Positions 1 to 6,564 of a stretch of DNA of 24,042 nucleotides are shown piece after piece. Under the pieces are notes generated by a model. That model was given only the letters and a program-made list of their open reading frames with translations, had not been told where the DNA came from and ran no database searches. The DNA is from an uncultured bacterium. GTDB lineage: Bacteria; Vulcanimicrobiota; CADAWZ01. Position numbers and translations under genes: made by a program. The DNA lies in contig CASEKF010000044.1 in NCBI GenBank assembly GCA_949288455.1, positions 1 through 24,042 of the forward strand. The letters run 5' to 3'. Position 1 is the first letter of the stretch. Every line of letters begins with the position of its first letter.

Positions 1-119
1 AGAATAGAAAAAAGTTCATATGGCGAATAAGATACGCTTCCAATGCAAAGAGCGATTAAGATCGATAAAACAAGCGCAATCAACAGAGAAACCGATACGA
101 AAAATATCTTCCTAATCAT
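1..119 (-). CDS. btuC: BtuC/FecCD-type ABC transporter permease, N-terminal fragment
   Basis: Partial gene that leaves the window at its left edge; 39 codons are visible. The product would be the inner-membrane permease that passes vitamin B12, or a related corrinoid, delivered by BtuF. The fragment begins MIRKIFFVSVSLLIALVLSI, a hydrophobic first membrane helix, and continues with LCIGSVSYSPYELFSI, which resembles the conserved LGSVSISPxEV stretch just after helix 1 in FecCD permeases. ATG at 119 follows a GGGAGA ribosome site and overlaps the btuF stop by 8 bases (ATGATTAG), implying translational coupling. Family assignment rests on a short N-terminus plus context; the B12 assignment is inferred from the riboswitch upstream of btuF. 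Confidence 0.7.
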   Translation of the reverse strand, partial: MIRKIFFVSVSLLIALVLSILIALCIGSVSYSPYELFSI

Positions 120-930
120 TGTTTCTCCCATATGTCAAATAATATATTTTCCAAGCTAAATCCGGAATTTTAAAAGAAGGCCTTGCGAACTCGTCGGGAT
201 CGATATAATAACATCGATTATTTTGAACGGCCTTTAATCTTTTCCATGCGGAAGCGGGCTTTTTTAAAGTCATCATAAAAATAACGTCTGGATTAACTTT
301 ATACAAAAACTCAATTCCAACGTAAGCCGCGGGCATATCGATCGAATCTCCTAAATTAACTCCGCCGGCTAATTCAATAATCTCGCTTATATAACTGTGT
401 CCGGCAGATATCATTAACGGAGCGTCCCAAACTTCAACGACAACTTTTTTTCTTGACGCCTCAGGTATGCTATTTACTTTTAACTTAAGTTTTTCAAGCT
501 TTCCATCCATATCTGACAACAATTTTAAAGCGAGTTCTTTTCTGGAACATAGCGAAGCTATTTTTAAAACGCATTTTCTAAAATCTTCTAAAGTATCGCA
601 CCTCATAGCGAGAGTATTCATTTTTTTAGCTCTCAGCATCTTGATATTATCTCCGTTCCCATAAGGAAGAACGATAACTAAATCAGGCTTTAACGAAACG
701 ATAGTTTCATAATTTAAAAACATATCCCCGACTATTTTCTTTTTATCTGCCCCGGCAAAATTAGGACAATATTTAGTTACTCCCACTACGTTTTTTTCCA
801 GTCCTAAAGCATATAATATTTCCGTAAAGCATGGAGAAGCTGACACAATCCTTAAAGGAACGGCTTCCGTAACGGCAGATAAACTAAATAAAAACAAAAA
901 AGACCAAAATAAAACGATAATCTTAAACAT
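112..930 (-). CDS. btuF: Periplasmic B12-binding protein BtuF-like (ABC importer)
   Basis: A 272-residue substrate-binding protein of the Peripla_BP_2 (BtuF/FecB/FhuD) fold that would capture cobalamin in the periplasm and hand it to the BtuC permease. Residues 1-24 are a Sec signal peptide (MFKIIVLFWSFLFLFSLSAV, then TEAVP). The mature part starts PLRIVSASPCFTEILYALGL, the hallmark first strand and helix of this family, followed by VVGVTKYC, the KIVGDMFLNYETIVSLKPDLVI segment, and later ISEIIELAGGVNLGD. A longer reading frame goes up to 1074 but runs into the riboswitch. I chose ATG 930 because GAGG lies eight bases upstream and the signal peptide starts there. It precedes btuC with an 8-base overlap. 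The ligand could be another corrinoid or a siderophore, but the riboswitch argues for B12. Confidence 0.88.
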   Translation of the reverse strand: MFKIIVLFWSFLFLFSLSAVTEAVPLRIVSASPCFTEILYALGLEKNVVGVTKYCPNFAGADKKKIVGDMFLNYETIVSLKPDLVIVLPYGNGDNIKMLRAKKMNTLAMRCDTLEDFRKCVLKIASLCSRKELALKLLSDMDGKLEKLKLKVNSIPEASRKKVVVEVWDAPLMISAGHSYISEIIELAGGVNLGDSIDMPAAYVGIEFLYKVNPDVIFMMTLKKPASAWKRLKAVQNNRCYYIDPDEFARPSFKIPDLAWKIYYLTYGRNND

Positions 931-965
931 AAAAAAACCTCGTTCTTTCATATAAAAGACCAAGG
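931..965 (-). terminator. Terminator-like hairpin of the B12 riboswitch that also covers the btuF ribosome site
   Basis: On the minus-strand RNA, CCTTGGTCTT (from 965 to 956) pairs with AAGAACGAGG (947 to 938), nine of ten positions including one G-U, and is followed at once by seven U (937-931) and the btuF ATG. The GAGG in the 3' arm is the ribosome site itself. The hairpin can therefore stop transcription, hide the ribosome site, or both. It is the likely expression platform for the aptamer just upstream. The alternative antiterminator partner is not clear to me. Confidence 0.65.
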
Positions 966-1013
966 CAAGGCTGCGCTTTCTTAAACCTTTTATCCGAAGG
1001 TATCGAAAAAATA

Positions 1014-1185
1014 TAAGGCAGGTTTTCTGACTTACGGATAAAATCTGCATTTTACGCAAATTCACAGTTCTCAAACCTTCCCTGAAAAATCAAGTGGTAT
1101 TTTTTGAAAACTTCACCGAATACAGCGGCGGAAACCATATCGGATTCAAACCGATTTCCCTTTTAAAGAATTGCTCTCACCTTGA
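1014..1185 (-). promoter_or_regulatory. Cobalamin (AdoCbl-type) riboswitch aptamer
   Basis: The minus-strand RNA carries the conserved landmarks of a B12 riboswitch in order: AAGGTGAGAGC at the 5' end (1183-1174), AAAGGGAAATCGG, GAATCCGAT, then CCGCCGCTGTA with TTCGG, a degenerate B12-box region TACCACTTGA, TCAGGGAAGG, and the 3' signature GTCAGAAAACCTGCC. AAGG at the 5' side and CCTT at the 3' side can form the closing stem. It lies about 80 bases upstream of btuF, with a terminator-like hairpin in between. The expected action is repression of btuFC when adenosylcobalamin is abundant. The motif assignment is by eye but many independent blocks agree. Confidence 0.92.
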
Positions 1186-1267
1186 AATTTATTAAATTTT
1201 ACTAAAATAACGAAAAGCTGATTAAATAATTTTATAAATTTACAAATAAACAAAATCGCTCGTTAAA

Positions 1268-1307
1268 TTATTTATCCCGACGATAAATTTATCGTCGGGA
1301 TAAATAA
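1268..1307 (-). terminator. Perfect 40-base palindrome downstream of pnp, probable terminator
   Basis: Positions 1268-1287 are the exact reverse complement of 1288-1307, giving a 20-pair inverted repeat centred on CGATAAA/TTTATCG with no spacer. It lies 22 bases past the pnp stop and upstream of the btuF riboswitch, both on the minus strand. The minus-strand 3' arm ends in an A/U-rich AAAUAA followed by UUUAAC, so there is only a weak U tract. A 3'-protecting hairpin or terminator is the simplest reading. Confidence 0.6.
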
Positions 1308-1329
1308 CATTATATAAAATGATCAAAAA

Positions 1330-3543
1330 TTATCTGCGATGGAAAGATTTTTTAGAACGTCTTTCATCTTTTGAAGGCTTCTTTTCTACTTCTTCATATG
1401 CCGAAGGATCAACCTCTATTAATCCTTTAGTCGAAAGATTAATTCTGCCTTGTTCGTCTATTTCTATAACCTTTACTGGAACTTCCTGACCGACTTCAAA
1501 AACATCCTCCGCGCTTGAAATTCTCTTATCGGCTATCTGAGACACATGTACAAGACCTTCTTTTCCGGGAAGAGTCTCTACGAACGCTCCAAAACTCATA
1601 AATCTGGAGACTCTGCCAAGATAAATTTCGCCTACCGCGACTTCGCGCGTAAGATTGTCGATCATTTTTCTGGCGGCCTCGCCGGCGTCAGGATTCACTG
1701 CGGCTATAAAAACTCGCCCATCGTCTTCAATATCAATTTTAACGCCGGTCTCAGCGATAATTTTATTAATCATTTTACCGCCCGGACCAATGACGTCTTT
1801 AATCTTATCCGGATTAATATTCATAAGAATAATTCTGGGCGCATACTTCGAAAGGTCGCTTCTGGACTCCGGAATGCAATCTAAAATGGTTTTTAAAACA
1901 AATAATCTCGCTTTTTTAGCCTGCTCAAGAGCCTGCTCCATAATTTCAAAAGAAAGTCCCTTAATCTTTATATCCATCTGAAGAGCGGTCACTCCGTCTT
2001 TGCTGCCGGCCACTTTAAAATCCATATCGCCTAAAAAATCTTCTAATCCTTGGATGTCGGTCAGAACTACGAAACCGTCTTTATGCGTTACAAGCCCCAT
2101 GGCTATTCCGGCTACAGGAGCTTTCAATTTTACGCCGGCGTCCATAAGCGCCAACGTGCTCGCGCATACGCTAGCCATAGACGTAGAACCGTTGGACTCC
2201 ATAACTTCGGAAACTAACCTAAGCGAATACGGGAATTCGTCTACCGAAGGAATCATTTCCGCCAAAGCTCTTTCGGCAAGAGCTCCATGACCTATTTCTC
2301 TTCTCCCGGGACCTCTCATAGGACGTACTTCTCCTACTGAGAAAGGAGGAAAATTATACTGATGCATATATCTTTTTGAATCTTCGCCGCCAATACCGTC
2401 GAGGATCTGTTCCTCGCTTATAGTTCCTAACGTCAAAATCGTCATAACCTGAGTCTGTCCTCTGGTAAAAAGCCCGGTGCCATGCGCTCTTGGAAGAAGA
2501 CCTACTTCGCAGGAAAGCGGCCTTATCTCGTCTAATTTGCGTCCGTCCGGACGAACATGCTTTTCAACGACCATTTCCCTAAAAATCTGTTCTTCAATCT
2601 TTTTTATAACGGTTTCAAAATCAGGATTAGTTTTATCGTTCAAACTCTGAATAAACTCTTCGGACATATCTTCAGATTTTTCCAAAAGAGATACGCATAC
2701 TTCCCTGTTAACCTTTTCCTTAAGCAAAGCTTCTCTCTCGTCCTTGCCGGTAAGATTCATAGCTTCTTGAACGAACGGGGTCATGTATTTTCTAATAACA
2801 GCTTCTAAACGTTCGTCGGGAGTATAAATAGGAATATCTCTCTTGGGTTTTCCGCAAGCGGAAGCCAATTTTTCTATACAAACTACAATTTTCCCAATTT
2901 CACGATGAGCAAGCTTTAAAGCTTCCATAATAACGGCTTCAGAAACTTCCTTAGCTCCGGCTTCGACCATCAGAATATTCTCTTTGGTGCCGGCTACTAC
3001 TAGATTTAAAAGAGATTCCTTCCTCTGAGTAAAAGTAGGATTGACAATAAACTCGCCGTTTATCTGTCCTATTCTTACGGCTCCTACAATCTCCGGAAAC
3101 GGAATATCCGAAACCGCAAGAGAAGCTGAAGCAGCGTTTATAGCCACGATATCAGGATCGTTTTCCATATCGGAAGACAAAGCCATAGCAGTTATCTGTA
3201 CGTCATGTCTGAATCCCTTTGGAAAAAGAGGCCTTATCGGACGATCAATAAGACGGCTAGTCAATATCGACTTTTCCGAAGGTCTGCCTTCTCTTTTGAT
3301 AAACCCGCCCGGAATTTTTCCCGCAGCATATAACTTTTCGTCATAATCAACCATAAGAGGGAAAAAATCAATGCCCTCTCTTGGCGTTTCGGAACATGTC
3401 GCCGTAGCTAAAACTACGGTGTCGGCATAACGAACCATCGCCGCTCCGCCGGCCTGCTTAGCAAGTTTTCCCGTTTCAAACGATAAGGTACGACCGGCAA
3501 CGTTTACTTCAACGTTAAACACACTACCACTCATAATTTTCAA
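1330..3543 (-). CDS. pnp: Polyribonucleotide nucleotidyltransferase (PNPase)
   Basis: A 737-residue phosphorolytic 3'-5' exoribonuclease of the RNA degradosome, a cytoplasmic trimer. Visible domains in order: RNase PH core 1 (about 15-150, with VRYADTVVLATATCSE), an all-helical linker (about 150-320), RNase PH core 2 (about 330-550, with RGQTQVMTILTLGT, ESNGSTSMASVCASTLALMD and the catalytic-region DFLGDMDFKVAGSKDG), a KH domain with GPGGKMINKI (about 570-635), and an S1 domain (VGEIYLGRVSRFMSFGAFVE to INLSTKG, about 640-710), then a short basic tail. Length matches the family. Two starts are possible: TTG 3543, with AAAAGGTG seven bases upstream, and ATG 3534, whose spacing to that site is poor. 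I prefer the TTG. It follows rpsO, the classic rpsO-pnp order. Confidence 0.97.
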   Translation of the reverse strand: MKIMSGSVFNVEVNVAGRTLSFETGKLAKQAGGAAMVRYADTVVLATATCSETPREGIDFFPLMVDYDEKLYAAGKIPGGFIKREGRPSEKSILTSRLIDRPIRPLFPKGFRHDVQITAMALSSDMENDPDIVAINAASASLAVSDIPFPEIVGAVRIGQINGEFIVNPTFTQRKESLLNLVVAGTKENILMVEAGAKEVSEAVIMEALKLAHREIGKIVVCIEKLASACGKPKRDIPIYTPDERLEAVIRKYMTPFVQEAMNLTGKDEREALLKEKVNREVCVSLLEKSEDMSEEFIQSLNDKTNPDFETVIKKIEEQIFREMVVEKHVRPDGRKLDEIRPLSCEVGLLPRAHGTGLFTRGQTQVMTILTLGTISEEQILDGIGGEDSKRYMHQYNFPPFSVGEVRPMRGPGRREIGHGALAERALAEMIPSVDEFPYSLRLVSEVMESNGSTSMASVCASTLALMDAGVKLKAPVAGIAMGLVTHKDGFVVLTDIQGLEDFLGDMDFKVAGSKDGVTALQMDIKIKGLSFEIMEQALEQAKKARLFVLKTILDCIPESRSDLSKYAPRIILMNINPDKIKDVIGPGGKMINKIIAETGVKIDIEDDGRVFIAAVNPDAGEAARKMIDNLTREVAVGEIYLGRVSRFMSFGAFVETLPGKEGLVHVSQIADKRISSAEDVFEVGQEVPVKVIEIDEQGRINLSTKGLIEVDPSAYEEVEKKPSKDERRSKKSFHRR

Positions 3544-3716
3544 ATAAACACCTTTTCTTTTGTTTTTCTCAAAATACTAACATTTAGATAATATTAGATA
3601 GAACGGGAAAAATTCCCGCCGAAGTCATAAGATAATTTATCAAAATTTAGTAAATATATAAAAGATATATCATATGCGATACTAAATTAAAAGCAAGAAC
3701 AAAACGTTGATAATAA

Positions 3717-3755
3717 AAAAGACATAAGAGAAGCAAACGTTTCCTTATGTCTTTT
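3717..3755 (-). terminator. Intrinsic terminator after rpsO
   Basis: GACATAAG (3721-3728) pairs with CTTATGTC (3744-3751), extended by flanking A/T pairs. On the minus strand the stem is followed by TTTTTTATTAT, a good U tract, and it starts about 20 bases after the rpsO stop. Read-through would be needed for rpsO and pnp to share a transcript. Confidence 0.8.
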
Positions 3756-3776
3756 ATTGCCTGCCAAACGAGCGAC

Positions 3777-4037
3777 TTATCGTCTTAAACCGAGCCTCTG
3801 CAGCATCGAACGATATGTGTCAATATTACGACTCTTTAAATAATTCAATAATCTTCTTCTGCGTCCAACCATCATTAACAGCCCTCTGCGCGAATGATGA
3901 TCTTTTTTATGAATTTTTAAATGTTCGGTAAGAGAATTTATTCTATTAGTCAGAAGAGCTATCTGAACTTCCGAAGAACCGGTATCCGTATCATGAATTC
4001 TAAATTCTTCTATAATATTCTGTTTTGACTCAAGCAT
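3777..4037 (-). CDS. rpsO: 30S ribosomal protein S15
   Basis: 86 residues, close to the standard S15 length. S15 binds the central domain of 16S rRNA and helps nucleate the platform of the small subunit. Diagnostic stretches are [39 protein letters not shown] and [19 protein letters not shown], with the usual end LGLRR. ATG 4037 has a GGAGG about 13 bases upstream. It stands before pnp with a terminator between them, and has a long untranslated leader that could carry S15 feedback control. Confidence 0.98.
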   Translation of the reverse strand: MLESKQNIIEEFRIHDTDTGSSEVQIALLTNRINSLTEHLKIHKKDHHSRRGLLMMVGRRRRLLNYLKSRNIDTYRSMLQRLGLRR

Positions 4038-4284
4038 TATATCAAAAATTTCCTCCGTTATATTTTAAACTAAAATAAGATTATACGCAAATGACACCCT
4101 ATATCGCCTAAATAGGCGGATAGTTTCCTGCCGAGCTTCAAAAACGGTCTCGTTGATAGGCTAAAAGTTCCCATAAAAATCCGGCGCAAAATAATACGCC
4201 TTATATCCGCGGCACAAAATGCAACCGCTCAAAGATAACATAAAAATGAAACGATATATATAAAGCGACGCGAAGGCTTGCCGC
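4038..4284 (-). promoter_or_regulatory. Long rpsO leader, possible autoregulatory RNA
   Basis: About 247 bases separate the predicted transcription start from the rpsO ATG. No credible coding frame fills it. The minus-strand RNA offers small hairpins: GCGG with CCGC, GGCG with CGCC, and GCCTATTTAGGC (around 4101-4112). A second TATAAT box (around 4082-4087) could give a short transcript, but its -35 is poor. S15 commonly represses its own mRNA through leader structures in other bacteria; applying that here is inference. Confidence 0.3.
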
Positions 4285-4290
4285 ATTGGA

Positions 4291-4319
4291 AGTATAACAT
4301 AACGGAAAGGAAAAGTAAA
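4291..4319 (-). promoter_or_regulatory. Sigma70-type promoter, probably for rpsO
   Basis: On the minus strand TTTACT (4319-4314) and TATACT (4296-4291) are separated by exactly 17 bases, matching the consensus at four and five of six positions. The next gene in this direction is rpsO. Confidence 0.5.
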
Positions 4320-4344
4320 GATTTTTTTTCTTATATTTAATCGC

Positions 4345-4382
4345 AAAAAAACCTAAGCGTAATTTCTTAAAGAACGCCTAGG
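4345..4382 (-). terminator. Intrinsic terminator downstream of the DUF4384-type gene
   Basis: On the minus-strand RNA CCTAGGCGT (4382-4374) pairs with ACGCTTAGG (4360-4352) in nine pairs, one of them G-U, followed by seven U (4351-4345). It lies about 180 bases beyond the stop at 4566. The stretch between them (4383-4565) has no convincing gene and is probably 3' untranslated RNA. Confidence 0.75.
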
Positions 4383-4565
4383 AAATACATTGTTATATTT
4401 ATAATGACGATAAGAAAGGCTTTTACATGAGTATTAAAACAAAAAAGCCGCCATATGCAAATACGCATATTATATTTTCTGCCATTGGCTGCAACAGAAT
4501 ACTTTTTCCGTTCAGCCATAATTTTATAAATTAAAACGGAAAACCTCATTATCTTAAAAAATTTG

Positions 4566-5105
4566 TTATCTCACATCGGCGAAACCTTCGTTTACGCGTA
4601 TTGAAAAACTTAAAGACGCCTCGGCCCAAGCATAAGCCGGCTCGTTTTCAAGAATGCCAAAAGCTCTCTCTATTCTATCTTTGCATCTATCTTCAGATAA
4701 ATAAAAAGAATCGGAATTTAAATTAGAAAAATCTACGCTGAACAAATTTAAAGGTTTTAAAGTAGCGAAAGCTTTAAGACGCTCAAGACCTACCGGACCA
4801 TGTATGACCGCGGCTACGCCGTCGTCTCCTTCCGGAATGTAAACGTCGCGTCCGGCTCTGATAAAATTATCCAGGTCAAATTTACTGGGAACTATAATCG
4901 AAGCCGTCCCACCGGCGCCTATATCTATCAAAGTCAAATAACAATCTTTAGACGAAGAAAACTTTATTCTTACCGAATCGCCTATATATGCAGAACCTCG
5001 GAGTTCTTTGCCAAGAGAAACAATAGAAAGAGATATGTTAAAAGACGATTCAATATTTGTCAGCGACATCAGCCTATCGTAAATCGCAGAATATTTTATG
5101 TTCAT
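4566..5105 (-). CDS. DUF4384-type domain protein, function unknown
   Basis: 179 residues, without signal peptide or membrane helix. The middle resembles DUF4384: VRIKFSSSKDCYLTLIDIGA, then a strand ending SIIVPSKFDLDNFIRAGRDV, then YIPEGDDGVAAVIHGPVGLE and LKAFATLKPLNL. That is the usual pattern of 'sensing' strand, glycine turn, P(N/S) loop, pI-P and GxxGxE/D. In other proteins DUF4384 is often fused to kinases, caspase-like or secreted domains; here it is nearly alone, preceded by about 40 residues (MNIKYSAIYDRLMSL...). ATG 5105 has an excellent AAGGAGG eight bases upstream. The gene has its own terminator and an inverted repeat in its promoter region, so it looks monocistronic. The biological role is unknown. 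Confidence 0.7.
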   Translation of the reverse strand: MNIKYSAIYDRLMSLTNIESSFNISLSIVSLGKELRGSAYIGDSVRIKFSSSKDCYLTLIDIGAGGTASIIVPSKFDLDNFIRAGRDVYIPEGDDGVAAVIHGPVGLERLKAFATLKPLNLFSVDFSNLNSDSFYLSEDRCKDRIERAFGILENEPAYAWAEASLSFSIRVNEGFADVR

Positions 5106-5131
5106 AAAGCTAGCCTCCTTTGCGGTATAAT

Positions 5132-5162
5132 TTATATATAATTACGCTGTAATTATATATAA
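5132..5162. repeat. Perfect inverted repeat upstream of the DUF4384-type gene
   Basis: TTATATATAATTAC (5132-5145) and its exact complement (5149-5162) flank a three-base spacer GCT. The repeat is almost wholly A/T, contains TATAAT-like steps on both strands, and ends 27 bases before the ATG at 5105. It could be an operator overlapping a minus-strand promoter. Confidence 0.55.
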
Positions 5163-5239
5163 TAATTGCGTAAGAAAAAAAAAATACCTTTCCCGAAAAA
5201 ATCATTAGAACATACGAAATAAAAAAAATAAGAAAGGGG

Positions 5240-5268
5240 TTGACAAATGTATTTCTAAAGTGTATAAT
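5240..5268 (+). promoter_or_regulatory. Full-consensus sigma70 promoter of the tRNA operon
   Basis: TTGACA (5240-5245), a 17-base spacer and TATAAT (5263-5268): a perfect consensus promoter. The first tRNA starts about 15 bases past the expected transcription start. GACGTCAC just after the -10 contains the palindrome GACGTC. Confidence 0.93.
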
Positions 5269-5289
5269 GACGTCACGTTCAGAGGCTTA

Positions 5290-5361
5290 GGGCCTATAGC
5301 TCAGCGGCAGAGCAGTCGGCTCATAACCGATCGGTCCCTGGTTCGAACCCGGGTGGGCCCA
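5290..5361 (+). tRNA. tRNA with CAU anticodon, probably tRNA-Ile2 (or elongator Met)
   Basis: Complete cloverleaf: acceptor GGGCCTA/TGGGCCC, D arm from GCTC, anticodon stem GTCGG/CCGAT with loop CTCATAA (anticodon CAT), and T arm around GGTTCGAACCC; A is the discriminator base and CCA is not encoded. The acceptor, GAGCAG and CGGCTCATAACCG resemble bacterial tRNA-Ile2, which reads AUA after TilS converts the C to lysidine, more than elongator Met. It does not look like initiator tRNA, since the first pair is a normal G-C. Confidence 0.92.
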
Positions 5362-5385
5362 TAAAGGCTGATGAACCAATTAATT

Positions 5386-5459
5386 GGCCCCGTCGTCTAG
5401 CGGTTTAGGACATTACCCTTTCACGGTAGAGATCATGGGTTCGAATCCCATCGGGGTCA
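5386..5459 (+). tRNA. tRNA-Glu (UUC)
   Basis: 74 bases. Acceptor GGCCCCG/CGGGGTC, anticodon stem TTACC/GGTAG with loop CTTTCAC (anticodon TTC), and T arm ATGGGTTCGAATCCCAT. Starts 24 bases after the previous tRNA on the same transcript; no encoded CCA. Confidence 0.96.
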
Positions 5460-5466
5460 TTTTTAT

Positions 5467-5540
5467 GGGCGGGTAGCTCAGTTGGTTAGAGCATCTGACT
5501 TACATTCAGGAGGTCCGGGGTTCGAGTCCCTGTTCGCCCA
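5467..5540 (+). tRNA. tRNA-Val (UAC)
   Basis: 74 bases. Acceptor GGGCGGG/TTCGCCC, D arm GCTCAGTTGGTTAGAGC, anticodon stem TCTGA/TCAGG with loop CTTACAT (anticodon TAC), T arm GGGGTTCGAGTCCC. It begins seven bases after tRNA-Glu; CCA is not encoded. Confidence 0.96.
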
Positions 5541-5545
5541 TTAGC

Positions 5546-5577
5546 AAACTTCCGTTACAAGACGGGAGTTTTTTTTA
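5546..5577 (+). terminator. Intrinsic terminator of the tRNA operon
   Basis: ACTTCCGT (5548-5555) pairs with ACGGGAGT (5562-5569), six-base loop, followed by eight T. It lies directly after tRNA-Val. Confidence 0.92.
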
Positions 5578-5758
5578 TATTTTACGTAAATTTCAAATGA
5601 AAATCTCTTCGTTTTTGATAAGTTAGATACAAACGCCCGACTTTATATTAAACTATAAATCTTACATTTGAGCATACGCTAAACGTCCCTTCATTTTTTA
5701 TTTATCCGCTAAAAACCGCTATTAGAATAATTATCGACAAGGAGGCCGCAATAACTTG

Positions 5759-6313
5759 ATGAACAAACTAACAGACGAAGAAGGAAAACTTCTTATTTCA
5801 ATGGCAAGGCGCACGCTTGAAAGCTATATAACAAATAGGGAAAAACCTAATTTCAGCGATATTGACAAGCCTTTTCTGCGGAAGGAATCAGGACTATTCG
5901 TTACGCTTCATAAAAACGGCCGTTTGAGAGGATGCATAGGATATATAGTAGGTATGGAGCCTCTTTTCAAAAGCGTCGTAGATCTCACGATAGCCTCCTC
6001 TACCCAAGATCCCCGTTTTCCAAAAGTCGTCAAAGGAGAATTAAGCGATATCGATATAGAAATATCCGTATTAACTCCGCCGGAAAAAATATCTAATATA
6101 GACGAAATAATTATGGGCGAACATGGAGTTATAATAAAAGCCGGAAACAGACAAGGCGTATATCTTCCCCAGGTTTATAATGAGACGGGATGGAGTAAAG
6201 AAGAATTCCTTTCCAATTTATGCGAGACAAAAGCCGGATTAGACAGATACGCTTGGAAAAAGCCAAACGTCGAAATTTTTATCTTTTCAACGCAAATATT
6301 CAGCGAAAAGTAA
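5759..6313 (+). CDS. AMMECR1-domain protein (AmmeMemoRadiSam protein A type)
   Basis: 184 residues, single AMMECR1 domain, cytoplasmic. The signature LRGCIG is at about 56-61, preceded by GLFVTLHKNGR and followed by IASSTQDPRFPKV, DIDIEISVLTPPEKI, EIIMGEHGVIIKAGNRQGVYLPQV and GLDRYAWKKPNVEIF, the usual order for the family. Many bacteria encode AMMECR1 together with a Memo-like protein and a radical SAM protein; neither partner is seen here, so the reaction cannot be named. GGAGG (5741-5745) precedes two adjacent possible starts, TTG 5756 and ATG 5759; I give the ATG, though the TTG has the better spacing. It follows the tRNA terminator by about 180 bases with no clear promoter. Confidence 0.9.
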   Translation: MNKLTDEEGKLLISMARRTLESYITNREKPNFSDIDKPFLRKESGLFVTLHKNGRLRGCIGYIVGMEPLFKSVVDLTIASSTQDPRFPKVVKGELSDIDIEISVLTPPEKISNIDEIIMGEHGVIIKAGNRQGVYLPQVYNETGWSKEEFLSNLCETKAGLDRYAWKKPNVEIFIFSTQIFSEK

Positions 6314-6314
6314 T

Positions 6315-6344
6315 TTGCAATCCAAATAGAGGATTTATTATAAT
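6315..6344 (+). promoter_or_regulatory. Putative sigma70 promoter for the structured leader and zinc-ribbon gene
   Basis: TTGCAA (6315-6320), 18-base spacer, TATAAT (6339-6344). It begins two bases after the AMMECR1 stop. Predicted transcription starts near 6351, at the base of the first leader hairpin. Confidence 0.5.
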
Positions 6345-6350
6345 ATAAGG

Positions 6351-6540
6351 AGAATTCTTAGCTAAAATCTTTCGGCTAAGAATTGCCTTTTGCCTCTAAG
6401 CGAGGATACACGGGGATAGCTCGCTTATGCTTAGCGCGCTGATACTATCGAACGAGAACCGAATGTTCGCTACGCGCGAAAGAAAGCTCCCGACTCCTTA
6501 GGAGGGAGAGGATGTCGCAGCGATAATTAAATCTCTTCCA
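6351..6540 (+). ncRNA. Unassigned structured RNA (leader or small RNA)
   Basis: A noncoding, relatively GC-rich stretch between a promoter and the zinc-ribbon gene, with four successive hairpins: AATTCTTAGC (6353-6362) with its complement at 6375-6384; TAAGCGAG (6397-6404) with CTCGCTTA (6420-6427); GCGCG (6434-6438) with CGCGC (6473-6477), enclosing CGAAC (6449-6453) with GTTCG (6465-6469); and CTCCC (6487-6491) with GGGAG (6504-6508), enclosing TCC/GGA. I do not recognise 6S, SRP, tmRNA, RNase P or a known riboswitch. The first hairpin could instead be a weak terminator for the AMMECR1 gene. Confidence 0.4.
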
Positions 6541-6564
6541 AACTATTGAAAGGGGATTTTTGCT

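Noticed and set aside
1546-3346. Several plus-strand frames opposite pnp
   Set aside because: All are antisense shadows of a highly conserved gene and carry no recognisable domain.
3603-3617. CGGGAAAAATTCCCG inverted repeat between rpsO and pnp
   Set aside because: Short stem; suggestive of a processing site in the pnp leader but too weak to call.
4161-4346. 61-codon minus-strand frame upstream of rpsO
   Set aside because: It overlaps the rpsO promoter, has no ribosome site and an implausible composition; the region reads better as untranslated leader.
4367-4549. 60-codon minus-strand frame between the DUF4384-type gene and its terminator
   Set aside because: It ends inside the intrinsic terminator stem, lacks a ribosome site, and looks like translated 3' untranslated sequence.
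6521-6535. Four-codon frame after GGAGGGAG in the leader
   Set aside because: Too short to support as a gene; the GGAGGGAG is better explained as one arm of a hairpin.
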